Under the pieces are notes generated by a model. It saw only the letters and a program-made list of their open reading frames with translations, made no database searches and had not been told where the DNA came from. Below are positions 28,027 to 36,158 of a stretch of DNA of 64,000 nt, piece after piece. Origin of the DNA: Dyadobacter koreensis (GTDB lineage: Bacteria > Bacteroidota > Bacteroidia > Cytophagales > Spirosomataceae); contig NZ_FNXY01000005.1 of NCBI RefSeq assembly GCF_900108855.1, positions 515,061 through 579,060 on the forward strand. The letters are read 5' to 3'. Every line of letters starts with the position of its first letter. Position 1 is the first letter of the stretch. Position numbers and translations under genes: made by a program.

Positions 28027-29133
28027 TTATTCACCAAAATGAACGCGTACTTTTTTCAAAGCGGAACCGATAACCTGGTGCATATCGTAGTAACGGTATT
28101 CAGCAAGACGGCCACCAAAAATTACGTTGTTTTCGTTTGCTGCCAACTCTTTGTACTGACTAAAAACAGCTGTATTCTTATCGTCATTTACCGGATAATA
28201 AGGTTCTGCGCCTGTTGTCCATTCGGACGGATATTCGTGCGTAATGACCGTTTTCGGCTGAGTACCGAATTCAAAATGTTTGTGCTCGATGATGCGGGTG
28301 AAAGGCGTTTCTGCATCAGTATAGTTGATAACCGCATTTCCCTGATAGTTTTCCTGATCCAGTAATTGATTATCAAATCGTAAACTACGGTATTCCAATG
28401 AGCCGTGGCTGAAATTGAAATATTCGTCAATCTGTCCGGTATACACAACTGTTTCAGCCAACGCACTTAATTCTTCACGATTGGCAAAAAAGTCAGTATC
28501 CAGTCTTACTTCAATTCCTTCCAGTAATCCTTCGGTCAATTTATTATAACCCCCGATCGGGATACCCTGATATTTGTCGTTGAAATAGTTATTGTCGTAA
28601 GTAAAACGAACCGGAAGTCTTTTGATAATAAAGTCCGGAAGCTCGGTTGCTTTTCTTCCCCATTGTTTTTCGGTGTAACCTTTAATCAGTTTTTCATAGA
28701 TGTCGATACCGACTAGTGAAATTGCCTGTTCTTCCAGGTTTTTTGGGTCTGTAATTCCCGCTTCTTTAACCTGCTCCTGAATTTTTGCTTTTGCCTCTTC
28801 GGGTGTACGCACCTTCCAAAGTTGGTAGAAGGTATTCATATTGAAAGGAAGATTATACAGTTCTCCGTTGTAATTGGCTACAGGAGAATTGGTGTAGCGG
28901 TTGAATTCGACAAAAGAGTTTACATAATCCCAAATATCTTTATCGTTGGTATGGAAGATATGAGCACCATATTTATGCACGTTGATGCCTTCCATATTTT
29001 CACAATAAGTGTTACCGCCGGTATGCTTGCGTCGGTCGATTACTAAGCACTTTTTACCTCTTTTTGTTGCCTCATGTGCAAAAACAGAACCCCAAAGTCC
29101 TGCACCTACTATTAAATAATCGTATTGAGCCAT
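28027..29133 (-). CDS. glf: UDP-galactopyranose mutase
   Basis: Flavoenzyme interconverting UDP-galactopyranose and UDP-galactofuranose, supplying galactofuranose for surface glycans. 368 residues, normal length. DYLIVGAGLWGSVFAHEA is the FAD-binding Rossmann motif; KYGAHIFHTND and EKQWGRKATELP contain conserved substrate-site residues; IPIGGYNKLTEGLL and the late ENNVIFGGRLAEYRYYDMHQ are family signatures. First gene of the polysaccharide operon, 46 bases ahead of the exporter gene; intact although later genes are broken. Confidence 0.95.
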   Translation of the reverse strand: MAQYDYLIVGAGLWGSVFAHEATKRGKKCLVIDRRKHTGGNTYCENMEGINVHKYGAHIFHTNDKDIWDYVNSFVEFNRYTNSPVANYNGELYNLPFNMNTFYQLWKVRTPEEAKAKIQEQVKEAGITDPKNLEEQAISLVGIDIYEKLIKGYTEKQWGRKATELPDFIIKRLPVRFTYDNNYFNDKYQGIPIGGYNKLTEGLLEGIEVRLDTDFFANREELSALAETVVYTGQIDEYFNFSHGSLEYRSLRFDNQLLDQENYQGNAVINYTDAETPFTRIIEHKHFEFGTQPKTVITHEYPSEWTTGAEPYYPVNDDKNTAVFSQYKELAANENNVIFGGRLAEYRYYDMHQVIGSALKKVRVHFGE

Positions 29134-29192
29134 GTGTAATTTTGTGTGAACTATTTAATGGTGTGATATGGAATTTCAAATCTAGTGATTTG

Positions 29193-29230
29193 AAATGAGA
29201 AAGGCTCCCAACCGGGAGCCTTTCTCATTT
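29193..29230. terminator. Strong terminator after the OmpA-like gene
   Basis: AAATGAGAAAGGCTCCC (29193-29209) pairs perfectly with GGGAGCCTTTCTCATTT (29214-29230) around the loop AACC. Its A/U flanks fit an intrinsic terminator for the minus-strand ompA-like gene. Confidence 0.93.
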
Positions 29231-29248
29231 TTCGAATTATATTTTTGC

Positions 29249-30703
29249 TTATGGAAGAAGTTTCAATTCTACACGACGGTTTTTCAACAGACCATCGCGA
29301 GTTGAGCTTTCAGCGATTGGTTTGAATGAACCGAAGTAGTCTACGATTACTTTGCTAGGATCTTTCAAGCCAGCTTCGTTGACAAGGTAGTTTTTAACTG
29401 CATCTACACGACGGCGAGAAAGTGCCATGTTGTAACGGTCAGTTGCACGACGGTCAGCGTGACCAGCCAATTGCAGACGGCATCCGTTTTTGTTCATTAA
29501 CATTGCAACGTTTTTCAACATTTCCTGGAATTCAGGTTTCAGAACGTTTTTATCAGTGTCGAATTGAACGTTTGCAAAGATTTCGCTACATGCCGCTCCT
29601 GTTGCCAATGCATTTTTCACGTATGTATCAAAGTCAAGAACACGACCGCTACCATCTACGATACTTCCAGCTGGTGAATTTGGCTCTTTATCGAAAAAGT
29701 CAGAAACACCGTCACCATCTGTATCAAGAAGTAATCTTGGATCGATATCTTTTGGACGGTTTGCCTTTGCAACTGAATCCATTTCTTCAAGTGTAAGGAT
29801 CTTAACAGGTTTCAACAATACTTTTGGGTCTGTATAACGAAGATGGTAGTATCCATCCTCTGGCTTATAAGCCCATTTTCCATCTTCTTTCTTAACTTTA
29901 AGTGGTTTTTTACCAAGTTTGTAAGTAAGAACAATAGAACCGTATCCGTAGCTATCTAGTTCAGAGTTTCCTCTGCGAGAAGTTTTTGCATCTTTGATGG
30001 AATTCAAGTCGGCATTTCTGTCGTAGTCACCACCCCAGGTAGCATCAAGATAGTCAGAATTTGTGTAGTTAAGACGGAAGTCAAGACCAAGATCCAAACG
30101 AGAAGTCAATTCGTAGTTTACGTTAAGACCTGTTGGGATAATCCAGTCATTTTTCTTGCCCGTTTCGCGAACTAATGGACGAGTTCCTGACAAATCATAT
30201 GCTTTCGAATCATAGAAAATTTGACCAAACCCAGCATAAGCATCAACTTTCCAACGCTTCATTTTATTAGGTCCCATTAAAAGACCTTTAAGGTTAATTG
30301 TTCCAGAAAGAGAGACATCCTGGTAATCACCTTTGAAGTAACGGTTGTAGTTACGGCGTTTCATACCTTTCAAGCTACCGATAGATCCGTCTAAACGAGC
30401 TCCGAACCAGTAAGAAAGTTGTTTGTTAATCGTAATACCTCCTTGAAAAGATCCTGATTCTTTGCGGCTGTCGTCGCTGTTTTTGTTAACAGGCCAGAAA
30501 TCATATTCTCTCAAATCACCGAAAAACATTGATGGCCCTCCATGGATCGCAATCGACCATGTGTTCATTTTGTAGGGTCCGTCATAGGTAGCTTTTGGAT
30601 TGTAATCCGGAGAATTCGGTTGCTCTAAGGGCTGTGCAACTGAAGGCAAAGCCATCAATGACCCCAAGGCAAGCGAACAAATCAACTGGGATACTTTTTT
30701 CAT
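29249..30703 (-). CDS. OmpA-family outer-membrane protein with beta-barrel and peptidoglycan-binding domain
   Basis: 484 residues from MKKVSQL. The signal peptide ends ALPSVAQ. A predicted outer-membrane barrel follows (from WSIAIHGGPSMFFGDLREYD to SYGYGSIVLTYKLGKK), then a thrombospondin type 3-like calcium segment (LLDTDGDGVSDFFDKEPNSP), and an OmpA-like domain with NVQFDTDKNVLKPE and LAGHADRRATDRYNMALSRR, the peptidoglycan-binding motifs. It anchors outer membrane to cell wall. Monocistronic with a very strong terminator, which suggests high expression. The ATG three codons upstream (30712) is an alternative start. Confidence 0.93.
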   Translation of the reverse strand: MKKVSQLICSLALGSLMALPSVAQPLEQPNSPDYNPKATYDGPYKMNTWSIAIHGGPSMFFGDLREYDFWPVNKNSDDSRKESGSFQGGITINKQLSYWFGARLDGSIGSLKGMKRRNYNRYFKGDYQDVSLSGTINLKGLLMGPNKMKRWKVDAYAGFGQIFYDSKAYDLSGTRPLVRETGKKNDWIIPTGLNVNYELTSRLDLGLDFRLNYTNSDYLDATWGGDYDRNADLNSIKDAKTSRRGNSELDSYGYGSIVLTYKLGKKPLKVKKEDGKWAYKPEDGYYHLRYTDPKVLLKPVKILTLEEMDSVAKANRPKDIDPRLLLDTDGDGVSDFFDKEPNSPAGSIVDGSGRVLDFDTYVKNALATGAACSEIFANVQFDTDKNVLKPEFQEMLKNVAMLMNKNGCRLQLAGHADRRATDRYNMALSRRRVDAVKNYLVNEAGLKDPSKVIVDYFGSFKPIAESSTRDGLLKNRRVELKLLP

Positions 30704-30927
30704 ACTATTCAAGTTAGCGTTATTAAGATTAACTAGGATTGATCGTTAATAATCAATTTATAATAAAAACAATATTTTTTCGTGGCCAGATATTCCCTTA
30801 TCAAAATGCCTAGTGGGCACAAAATTAGGTTAACAATGTCATTTTACCAACCTCAATTTTCGAAATACAGCAATAAAACTGTAATTAAAACAAATTCTTC
30901 CCGAAAGAAATGTTCTTTTTCTAACTT

Positions 30928-32061
30928 TCAAAGGCGTTGCATCAATTTTTTTTCAATTTCTTTCTTCCAAATTGTGAAAGTACCTTCGATTATTTTCTCT
31001 CTGGCAGTATTTACAAGCCATAAGTAAAAAGTCAGATTATGGACACTCGCAATCTGAGCTCCGAGCATCTCCTCCGATTTCACCAGATGACGAAGGTACG
31101 CTTTAGAATAGAATGTACTAACATAACCTCCGAGATTTTTGTCTATCGCTGATAAGTCATCTTTCCACTTTTCATTTTTAATGTTTATTATGCCTTCGGT
31201 AGTAAAAATCATGCCATTGCGCGCGTTGCGGGTAGGCATCACACAATCGAACATATCTACGCCCAGAGCGATGCATTCGAGGATATTGGCAGGTGTACCG
31301 ACACCCATAAGATACCTTGGTTTATCTTTTGGTAAAATATCACAAACTACCTCGGTAAGTTCATACATTATTTCAGCAGGCTCGCCAACTGACAATCCTC
31401 CGATTGCGTTTCCTTCCCGTTCATAGGATGCGATAACCTCTGCGGATTGTTTTCTAAGATCTTTATACACACTCCCTTGTACAATCGGGAACAATGTTTG
31501 ACTATGTCCATATAATGGTTGAGTCTCATCAAACCGTGTGCAGCATCTGCCCAGCCAACGGTGTGTCATTTCCATCGAGTTCCGCGCATAAGTAAAATCG
31601 CACGGATAGGGTGTACATTCGTCGAAAGCCATAATAATATCGGCGCCGATCGTACGTTGTATGTCCATAACACCTTCCGGTGTGAATGTGTGTATCCCAC
31701 CGTCAATGTGTGACTTAAATACCACACCTTGCTCGTTGATTTTTCTCCCCGTGCCTGCAAGCGAATAAACCTGATATCCGCCGCTGTCGGTCAGGATAGG
31801 TCTGTCCCATCCGTTAAATTTATGTAACCCGCCTGCCTTCTGTAGAATATCAAGTCCCGGACGAAGGTACAAGTGGTAAGTATTACCTAATATAATTTGT
31901 GCTTTTATATCTTCTTTCAGCTCGCGCTGGTGAACGGCCTTTACAGTTCCTGCGGTACCGACCGGCATAAAAATAGGCGTCTGGATTGTCCCATGGTCTG
32001 TTTCCACAACACCCGCACGTGCTTTTGATTGTGGATCCTGAGTTTGTAGCGTGAACTTCAT
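30928..32061 (-). CDS. tgt: Queuine tRNA-ribosyltransferase (TGT)
   Basis: Exchanges guanine 34 for preQ1 in GUN-anticodon tRNAs; the tRNA-Asn at 34.3 kb is one such substrate. 377 residues from MKFTLQTQDP. ILTDSGGYQVYSL contains the catalytic aspartate region, GGLSVGEPAEIMYEL the substrate loop, and DCVMPTRNARNG the nucleophile region. The C-terminal zinc site usually reads CxCxxC-H; here the equivalent region (IDKNLGGYVSTFYSKAYLRH) lacks these cysteines, as is common in Bacteroidota TGT. The start at 32061 is chosen over 32109 by family alignment. Confidence 0.94.
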   Translation of the reverse strand: MKFTLQTQDPQSKARAGVVETDHGTIQTPIFMPVGTAGTVKAVHQRELKEDIKAQIILGNTYHLYLRPGLDILQKAGGLHKFNGWDRPILTDSGGYQVYSLAGTGRKINEQGVVFKSHIDGGIHTFTPEGVMDIQRTIGADIIMAFDECTPYPCDFTYARNSMEMTHRWLGRCCTRFDETQPLYGHSQTLFPIVQGSVYKDLRKQSAEVIASYEREGNAIGGLSVGEPAEIMYELTEVVCDILPKDKPRYLMGVGTPANILECIALGVDMFDCVMPTRNARNGMIFTTEGIINIKNEKWKDDLSAIDKNLGGYVSTFYSKAYLRHLVKSEEMLGAQIASVHNLTFYLWLVNTAREKIIEGTFTIWKKEIEKKLMQRL

Positions 32062-32086
32062 TAATGTATTGTAAAATATGAGTCTG

Positions 32087-32136
32087 CAAAAATAGGTGGA
32101 AGGGAACAAACAATCCTGACAATGACTGTATATTTG
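32087..32136. promoter_or_regulatory. Possible divergent promoters for tgt and the GT2 gene
   Basis: Minus-strand TATTTTTG (complement of 32087-32094) lies 26 bases ahead of tgt. Plus-strand TATATTTG at 32129-32136 lies 40 bases ahead of the GT2 gene. Both fit TAnnTTTG. Well-placed -33 TTG elements are not clear. Confidence 0.35.
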
Positions 32137-32176
32137 TAGAATTACATATGGAAAAATTTTACAACCCCTCTTTATC

Positions 32177-33307
32177 GTGACGGATTCTCTACTTTATGCG
32201 CTTTGCGCATTTGTTCTGATTCAGCTGTTTTATTATCTATTTATTTTCACGCGTCTGGCCTTTTACGGAAAGAGTACGAACTATGGAAGTGATTCACCTG
32301 GTGTAACAGTATTGGTATGTGCATTGAACGAAAAGGAAAACCTGATGGAATTACTGCCTCTTCTGGATGCGCAGGAGTATCCAGAGTTTGAGGTAATTCT
32401 TTTAGACGACAGATCGGATGATGGCAGCGAGGATTTTATGCGTGGAAATATTCACAGCTGGAAGCACATCCGCTATATCAGAATCAACGACGAGTTTAGT
32501 CACGTTACACCTAAAAAATATGCATTGACGGTTGGTATGAAGCAGGCAAAATATCCGATCGCATTAATGACTGACGCCGATTGCCGACCAAATTCGGTGC
32601 ACTGGATAACTGCTATGACTTCTCAGATCAGTGAAGAAAAAAGTATCGTAATAGGATTTTCCCCTTATGAGAAGGAGCCCGGTTTATTGAACTGGTTTAT
32701 CCGCTCTGAGACATTTTACACGGCAGTTCAGTATCTTTCTTTCTCTCTCGCCGGGCTTACTTACATGGGAGTCGGAAGAAATATTATGTACAAAACGCAG
32801 GTGTTCTTTGCCAATAAAGGATTTTACAGACACCGCCACATAATGGGCGGTGACGATGATATTTTTTTAAATGAAGTGTCAACCAGTACAAATACTGCGA
32901 TTTCAATTGAGCCGGAATCGTTTGTTTATTCCAAACCAAAAACCACCTGGTCGGGCTGGTTGAGGCAAAAGAGGAGGCATTTGGCAGTAAGCCAGTTTTA
33001 TAGAAAGCGTAATAAAATGATGTTGGGACTTCTCTCGGCTTCGCACGTGGCTGTCTGGGTTCTCGCTTTATTGACGCTGGGGTTGGCTTTGATTAACAAA
33101 GATATTTTGCTGCTTCAGGAACTTGGAGTTGTAGTAGGAGTTCGCTGGATTATTCAGTGGATTTTGTTTTTTATAATTAACAGAAGACTTGACCGGACGG
33201 TGGAATGGTTTAGTTTTCTGTTGATGGATTTTGCATTTTTTATTTATTACGTCTTCTTCGGATTTTTTGTGATGACAAGAAGAAAACCTCGAAACACATG
33301 GAATTAA
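32177..33307 (+). CDS. GT2 membrane glycosyltransferase
   Basis: 376-residue inner-membrane glycosyltransferase of family 2. VTVLVCALNEKENLMELLPL opens the GT-A fold; DDRSDDGSEDF and LMTDADCRPNS contain the metal/nucleotide-binding aspartates; WLRQKRRHLAVSQF is the QxxRW-like acceptor motif. One N-terminal and about three C-terminal helices anchor it. Acceptor and sugar are unknown. It begins with GTG at 32177. Its end overlaps rsmG by 10 bases. Confidence 0.88.
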   Translation: MTDSLLYALCAFVLIQLFYYLFIFTRLAFYGKSTNYGSDSPGVTVLVCALNEKENLMELLPLLDAQEYPEFEVILLDDRSDDGSEDFMRGNIHSWKHIRYIRINDEFSHVTPKKYALTVGMKQAKYPIALMTDADCRPNSVHWITAMTSQISEEKSIVIGFSPYEKEPGLLNWFIRSETFYTAVQYLSFSLAGLTYMGVGRNIMYKTQVFFANKGFYRHRHIMGGDDDIFLNEVSTSTNTAISIEPESFVYSKPKTTWSGWLRQKRRHLAVSQFYRKRNKMMLGLLSASHVAVWVLALLTLGLALINKDILLLQELGVVVGVRWIIQWILFFIINRRLDRTVEWFSFLLMDFAFFIYYVFFGFFVMTRRKPRNTWN

Positions 33308-33918
33308 TATTGAAATATTTTCCTGATCTGACAGAAACTCAGATTGAGAAATTTACCCGGTTAGAAGAATTATATAAGGATTGGAATTCAAAAGTGAATG
33401 TAATTTCACGTCAGGATATCGACACTTTATACGAGCGCCACGTTCTGCATTCCTTGGGCATAGCGAAAGTGATGCAGTTTAAATCCGGGACTTCGGTACT
33501 GGATGTGGGAACGGGTGGAGGTTTCCCCGGAATTCCTCTTGCTATAATGTTTCCGGATACGCAGTTTCATTTGGTCGATAGTATAGGAAAAAAAATCAGA
33601 GTGGTGCAGGAGATTGCAGGTGCGCTTGATTTGAAAAATGTGAAAGCAGAACAAATCAGAGCGGAAAAACTTGACGATACTTACGAATTTGTAGTTAGTC
33701 GTGCGGTTACGCGTATCACGCCGTTTGTGGGGTGGGTCCGAAAAAATATCAGCCGTAATTCCTTTCATTCGCTGAGGAACGGTATTTTATACCTAAAAGG
33801 AGGAGATCTTGTGGAGGAGCTGGCGGAGTTGAATATGAAAACCCGCACGTACGATCTTTCCGACTATTTTACTGAAGAATTTTTTGAAACAAAAAAGGTA
33901 GTATACGTACCTTTGTGA
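33298..33918 (+). CDS. rsmG: 16S rRNA (guanine527-N7)-methyltransferase
   Basis: Methylates G527 of 16S rRNA using S-adenosylmethionine. 206 residues. SVLDVGTGGGFPGIPLAIMF is the SAM-binding motif; VDSIGKKIRVVQEIAGAL and VVSRAVTRI are the other conserved RsmG blocks. Translationally coupled to the preceding GT2 gene by overlap. Confidence 0.95.
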   Translation: MELILKYFPDLTETQIEKFTRLEELYKDWNSKVNVISRQDIDTLYERHVLHSLGIAKVMQFKSGTSVLDVGTGGGFPGIPLAIMFPDTQFHLVDSIGKKIRVVQEIAGALDLKNVKAEQIRAEKLDDTYEFVVSRAVTRITPFVGWVRKNISRNSFHSLRNGILYLKGGDLVEELAELNMKTRTYDLSDYFTEEFFETKKVVYVPL

Positions 33919-33958
33919 CCATTTTGAACAGCGTAAACTTTTTCCAAAGACAATACAT

Positions 33959-34240
33959 ATGAATGATCGTTTTAAAGCCAGCGGGCTAATGAACCCAATG
34001 TTTCCTGATGAAGTATCATTTGGAGAGAAGGGTGTAACTTTTACAGTGAAAAAGCTTTTCAGAAGCACAGATAATTTCGTTTTCTATTCTGATATCTCTG
34101 GTGTGGAAATCGAAAACAGTATGTTCTTTTCGACCATTCGGGTGATTCCTCGCATGCGGCCGGAAATAATTATAAATAATTTTTCAAAGGCAGATGCCAA
34201 GAAAGTCAAGGAGTTAATACTTTCAAAGGTTCAAAGTTGA
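33959..34240 (+). CDS. Hypothetical protein (small PH-like fold possible)
   Basis: 93-residue soluble protein with no recognised family. MNPMFPDEVSFGEKGVTFTV, then LFRSTDNFVFYSDISGVEIE and MFFSTIRVIPRMRPEIIINN, suggests alternating beta strands and a C-terminal helix (ADAKKVKELILSKV), reminiscent of bacterial PH-like 'GRAM/bPH' domains. That comparison is inference. It lies 40 bases after rsmG and before tRNA-Asn on the same strand. Confidence 0.6.
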   Translation: MNDRFKASGLMNPMFPDEVSFGEKGVTFTVKKLFRSTDNFVFYSDISGVEIENSMFFSTIRVIPRMRPEIIINNFSKADAKKVKELILSKVQS

Positions 34241-34325
34241 AAAATATTTTTATCCGAGACTTGCGTCATATTTATCGAACCGCTATATTTGCACCATAAT
34301 TCAGATAAACAATCGGATTTAAAAT

Positions 34326-34399
34326 TCCTGAATAGCTCAGCCGGTTAGAGCATCTGACTGTTAATCAGAGGGTCGTTGGTTCGAGCCCAACTTCGGGAG
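34326..34399 (+). tRNA. tRNA-Asn (GTT)
   Basis: 74-base cloverleaf. The acceptor stem TCCTGAA/TTCGGGA has one G-U pair. The anticodon arm TCTGA-CTGTTAA-TCAGA places anticodon GTT at 34360-34362. The T-arm contains GGTTCGAGCC. The discriminator is G and CCA is not encoded. As a GUN-anticodon tRNA it is a substrate of the nearby tgt product. Confidence 0.96.
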
Positions 34400-34410
34400 C
34401 CCTGAATGAG

Positions 34411-34445
34411 AAGCACTTAACGAGAAATCGTTAAGTGCTTTTTTC
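34411..34445 (+). terminator. Terminator after tRNA-Asn
   Basis: AAGCACTTAACG (34411-34422) pairs with CGTTAAGTGCTT (34429-34440) and is followed by TTTT. The next 220 bases, to the Panacea gene, show no gene. Confidence 0.88.
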
Positions 34446-34668
34446 GTTATTGACCACGTCAAAAAAAACATTATGTGATAGTTGATTGATAGCCTCTTTT
34501 GAAATCCTAAATCATTAAAAATAAGCTAAATACGATTAGGAAATCATATAAATTTCCCGCACTTTCCCTTTTTAATATTTGTTATTGTGTTTAGATTGCA
34601 GAATAATTTCTGAAATTGATTTACGTTATACAATGAATATTTTAGCCCGCATTTAATCGTTGTCCTTT

Positions 34669-35163
34669 ATGATATCAGCAGAGATTGTAGCAAAGGAATT
34701 TGTGCGGATGGGTTCTTCGTCAGAAAGTCCGGTTACGCAGATGAAGTTGCAGAAAATGGTCTTTTTTGCACATGGATTACATTTGGCTCTTTACGACACG
34801 CCATTATGCAGTGAGCCTTTTTTTGCCTGGAAATTCGGCCCTGTGATTCCTTCAATCTATCAGCTTTATAAAAAGTGGGGAAGCAGCCCGATTATTGCTC
34901 CGCCCACCGCTTTTAAACCTTCTGAAGCTACCGGAATTTCTGAAAGTTACACGTTATCTTCAACAGAGACCGAGGCTATTGAATATACCTGGGAGATAAC
35001 AAAAAACCTTGACGGCGTAACGCTTTCCAACTGGTCGCATGCCGCTAATTCGCCCTGGGCCCAGGCCTATGCCAAAGGGGAAAACACAATAATTTCCAAC
35101 GACATTATTAAGGAATATTTTGAGCAAAATCTCATCAGACAATCCATCCGCGCCCAGTCCTGA
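34669..35163 (+). CDS. Panacea-domain (DUF4065) protein, probable antitoxin
   Basis: 164 residues from the ATG at 34669 (a TTG nine bases earlier is possible). The domain signature is clear: SSSESPVTQMKLQKMVFFAHGLHLALY, here split as PVTQMKLQKMVFFAHG, then FFAWKFGPVIPSIYQLYKKW and LSNWSHAANSPWAQAY. Panacea proteins act as antitoxins for many unrelated toxins (the PanAT systems), and others occur in phage regulators. The gene abuts or overlaps a membrane-protein gene on the same strand and lies just after a tRNA gene, a common site for accessory DNA. Confidence 0.85.
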   Translation: MISAEIVAKEFVRMGSSSESPVTQMKLQKMVFFAHGLHLALYDTPLCSEPFFAWKFGPVIPSIYQLYKKWGSSPIIAPPTAFKPSEATGISESYTLSSTETEAIEYTWEITKNLDGVTLSNWSHAANSPWAQAYAKGENTIISNDIIKEYFEQNLIRQSIRAQS

Positions 35164-35188
35164 GCAGATCGTTGCGCATGGGATCCAA

Positions 35189-35656
35189 ATGGTTCAGGAG
35201 GCGGGAAATGAGAATGTTGTTAAAGAGCCGAATTCGGTAACAACGGAAATGCTGCTTCAGGAAATTCGTAATCTGCAGGAAGTTCGGCATTTGGATAAAG
35301 AAAAGGATATATCGCTTCAAATGCAGATCGCCCAGTTGCAGGGTATTATTCAGGATATCAGTGAAAGGAAAAAATATGCCGCCCGCATTTTTCAATTGGT
35401 GGCTACATTTCTGTTTATTGTTGTCCTGATAATCTGGTTGCACGGCGTAGGAAGTTTTTATTTAATAAATCCTTTTCACGGCGGGATTTTTAAAGGGCCT
35501 GACCATTTTGAATTTTCTTTTGAACTTTCCGATACTGTTATCGTCACTTTATTAACGACCACCACGGCCAATGTTGTCGCATTCTTTATTCTGGTTACGA
35601 AATATTTATTTCCCAATTCACCGGGTGTAACCAACGGCTCTGACAAGGTCGGCTGA
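35189..35656 (+). CDS. Two-TM membrane protein, candidate toxin partner of the Panacea protein
   Basis: No named family recognised. 155 residues from the ATG at 35189, or 178 from a TTG at 35120 that would overlap the Panacea gene by 44 bases. A charged, probably coiled-coil region (TTEMLLQEIRNLQEVRHLDK, QMQIAQLQGIIQDISERKK) precedes helix 1 (IFQLVATFLFIVVLIIWLHG). A loop of about 25 residues is followed by helix 2 (TVIVTLLTTTTANVVAFFIL). Position and membrane character suggest a toxin acting on the inner membrane, as in some PanAT pairs; this is inference. Confidence 0.6.
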   Translation: MVQEAGNENVVKEPNSVTTEMLLQEIRNLQEVRHLDKEKDISLQMQIAQLQGIIQDISERKKYAARIFQLVATFLFIVVLIIWLHGVGSFYLINPFHGGIFKGPDHFEFSFELSDTVIVTLLTTTTANVVAFFILVTKYLFPNSPGVTNGSDKVG

Positions 35657-35685
35657 TATAATATACTTACAAATAAGACACGGTG

Positions 35686-36153
35686 ATGTCATTAGAGAAA
35701 TTAAAATCAAAACTTCTTTCAAGTGGAATCTCTCAACGGAGTGTGCCAAATCCTGGCGGTTCTTATGTGGCGGTTAACGTTAGAGGAATTACGGCCTACG
35801 TCGCCATTCAATTCCCGATTGATAAGGGAGACTTACATTTTGCGGGAAAGCTTGGAGCGGAAGTCTCGACAATCGAAGGTTATCAGGCAGCGCGGATTGC
35901 AGCGATGAATGTGCTGGGGCAAATCGACAAACACCTTGGTTTTGAACAAATCGAAGGACTAAATCATATTGATATTTATTATACAGCCAGCGGCGACTGG
36001 AACGATGCTCCGAAAGCAGCGGATGGCGCTTCTGATCTATTTCTGGAAATTATGGGCGACGCGGGAAAACATACCCGTGCTATTTTTGGTGTAGAGAGAC
36101 TACCGAATTTTTCGTGTATTGCTGTTACGGCATCGTTTACAATCTTAAAATAA
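35686..36153 (+). CDS. RidA/YjgF-family protein
   Basis: 155 residues, longer than classical RidA (about 130). It matches the atypical YjgF subgroup: GKLGAEVSTIEGYQAARIAA, then HIDIYYTASGDWND, ADGASDLFLEIMGDAGKHTR and AIFGVERLPNFSCIAV. Classical RidA hydrolyses reactive enamines; activity of this subgroup is not established and the usual catalytic arginine context is not obvious. A GTG three bases upstream precedes the chosen ATG. It converges with the photolyase operon, 5 bases from its end. Confidence 0.75.
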   Translation: MSLEKLKSKLLSSGISQRSVPNPGGSYVAVNVRGITAYVAIQFPIDKGDLHFAGKLGAEVSTIEGYQAARIAAMNVLGQIDKHLGFEQIEGLNHIDIYYTASGDWNDAPKAADGASDLFLEIMGDAGKHTRAIFGVERLPNFSCIAVTASFTILK

Positions 36154-36158
36154 GAAGA

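Noticed and set aside
34326-36153. Integrated island at tRNA-Asn with an att duplication
   Set aside because: No copy of the tRNA 3' end was seen downstream and no integrase gene is present, so only the accessory character of the Panacea pair is suggested.
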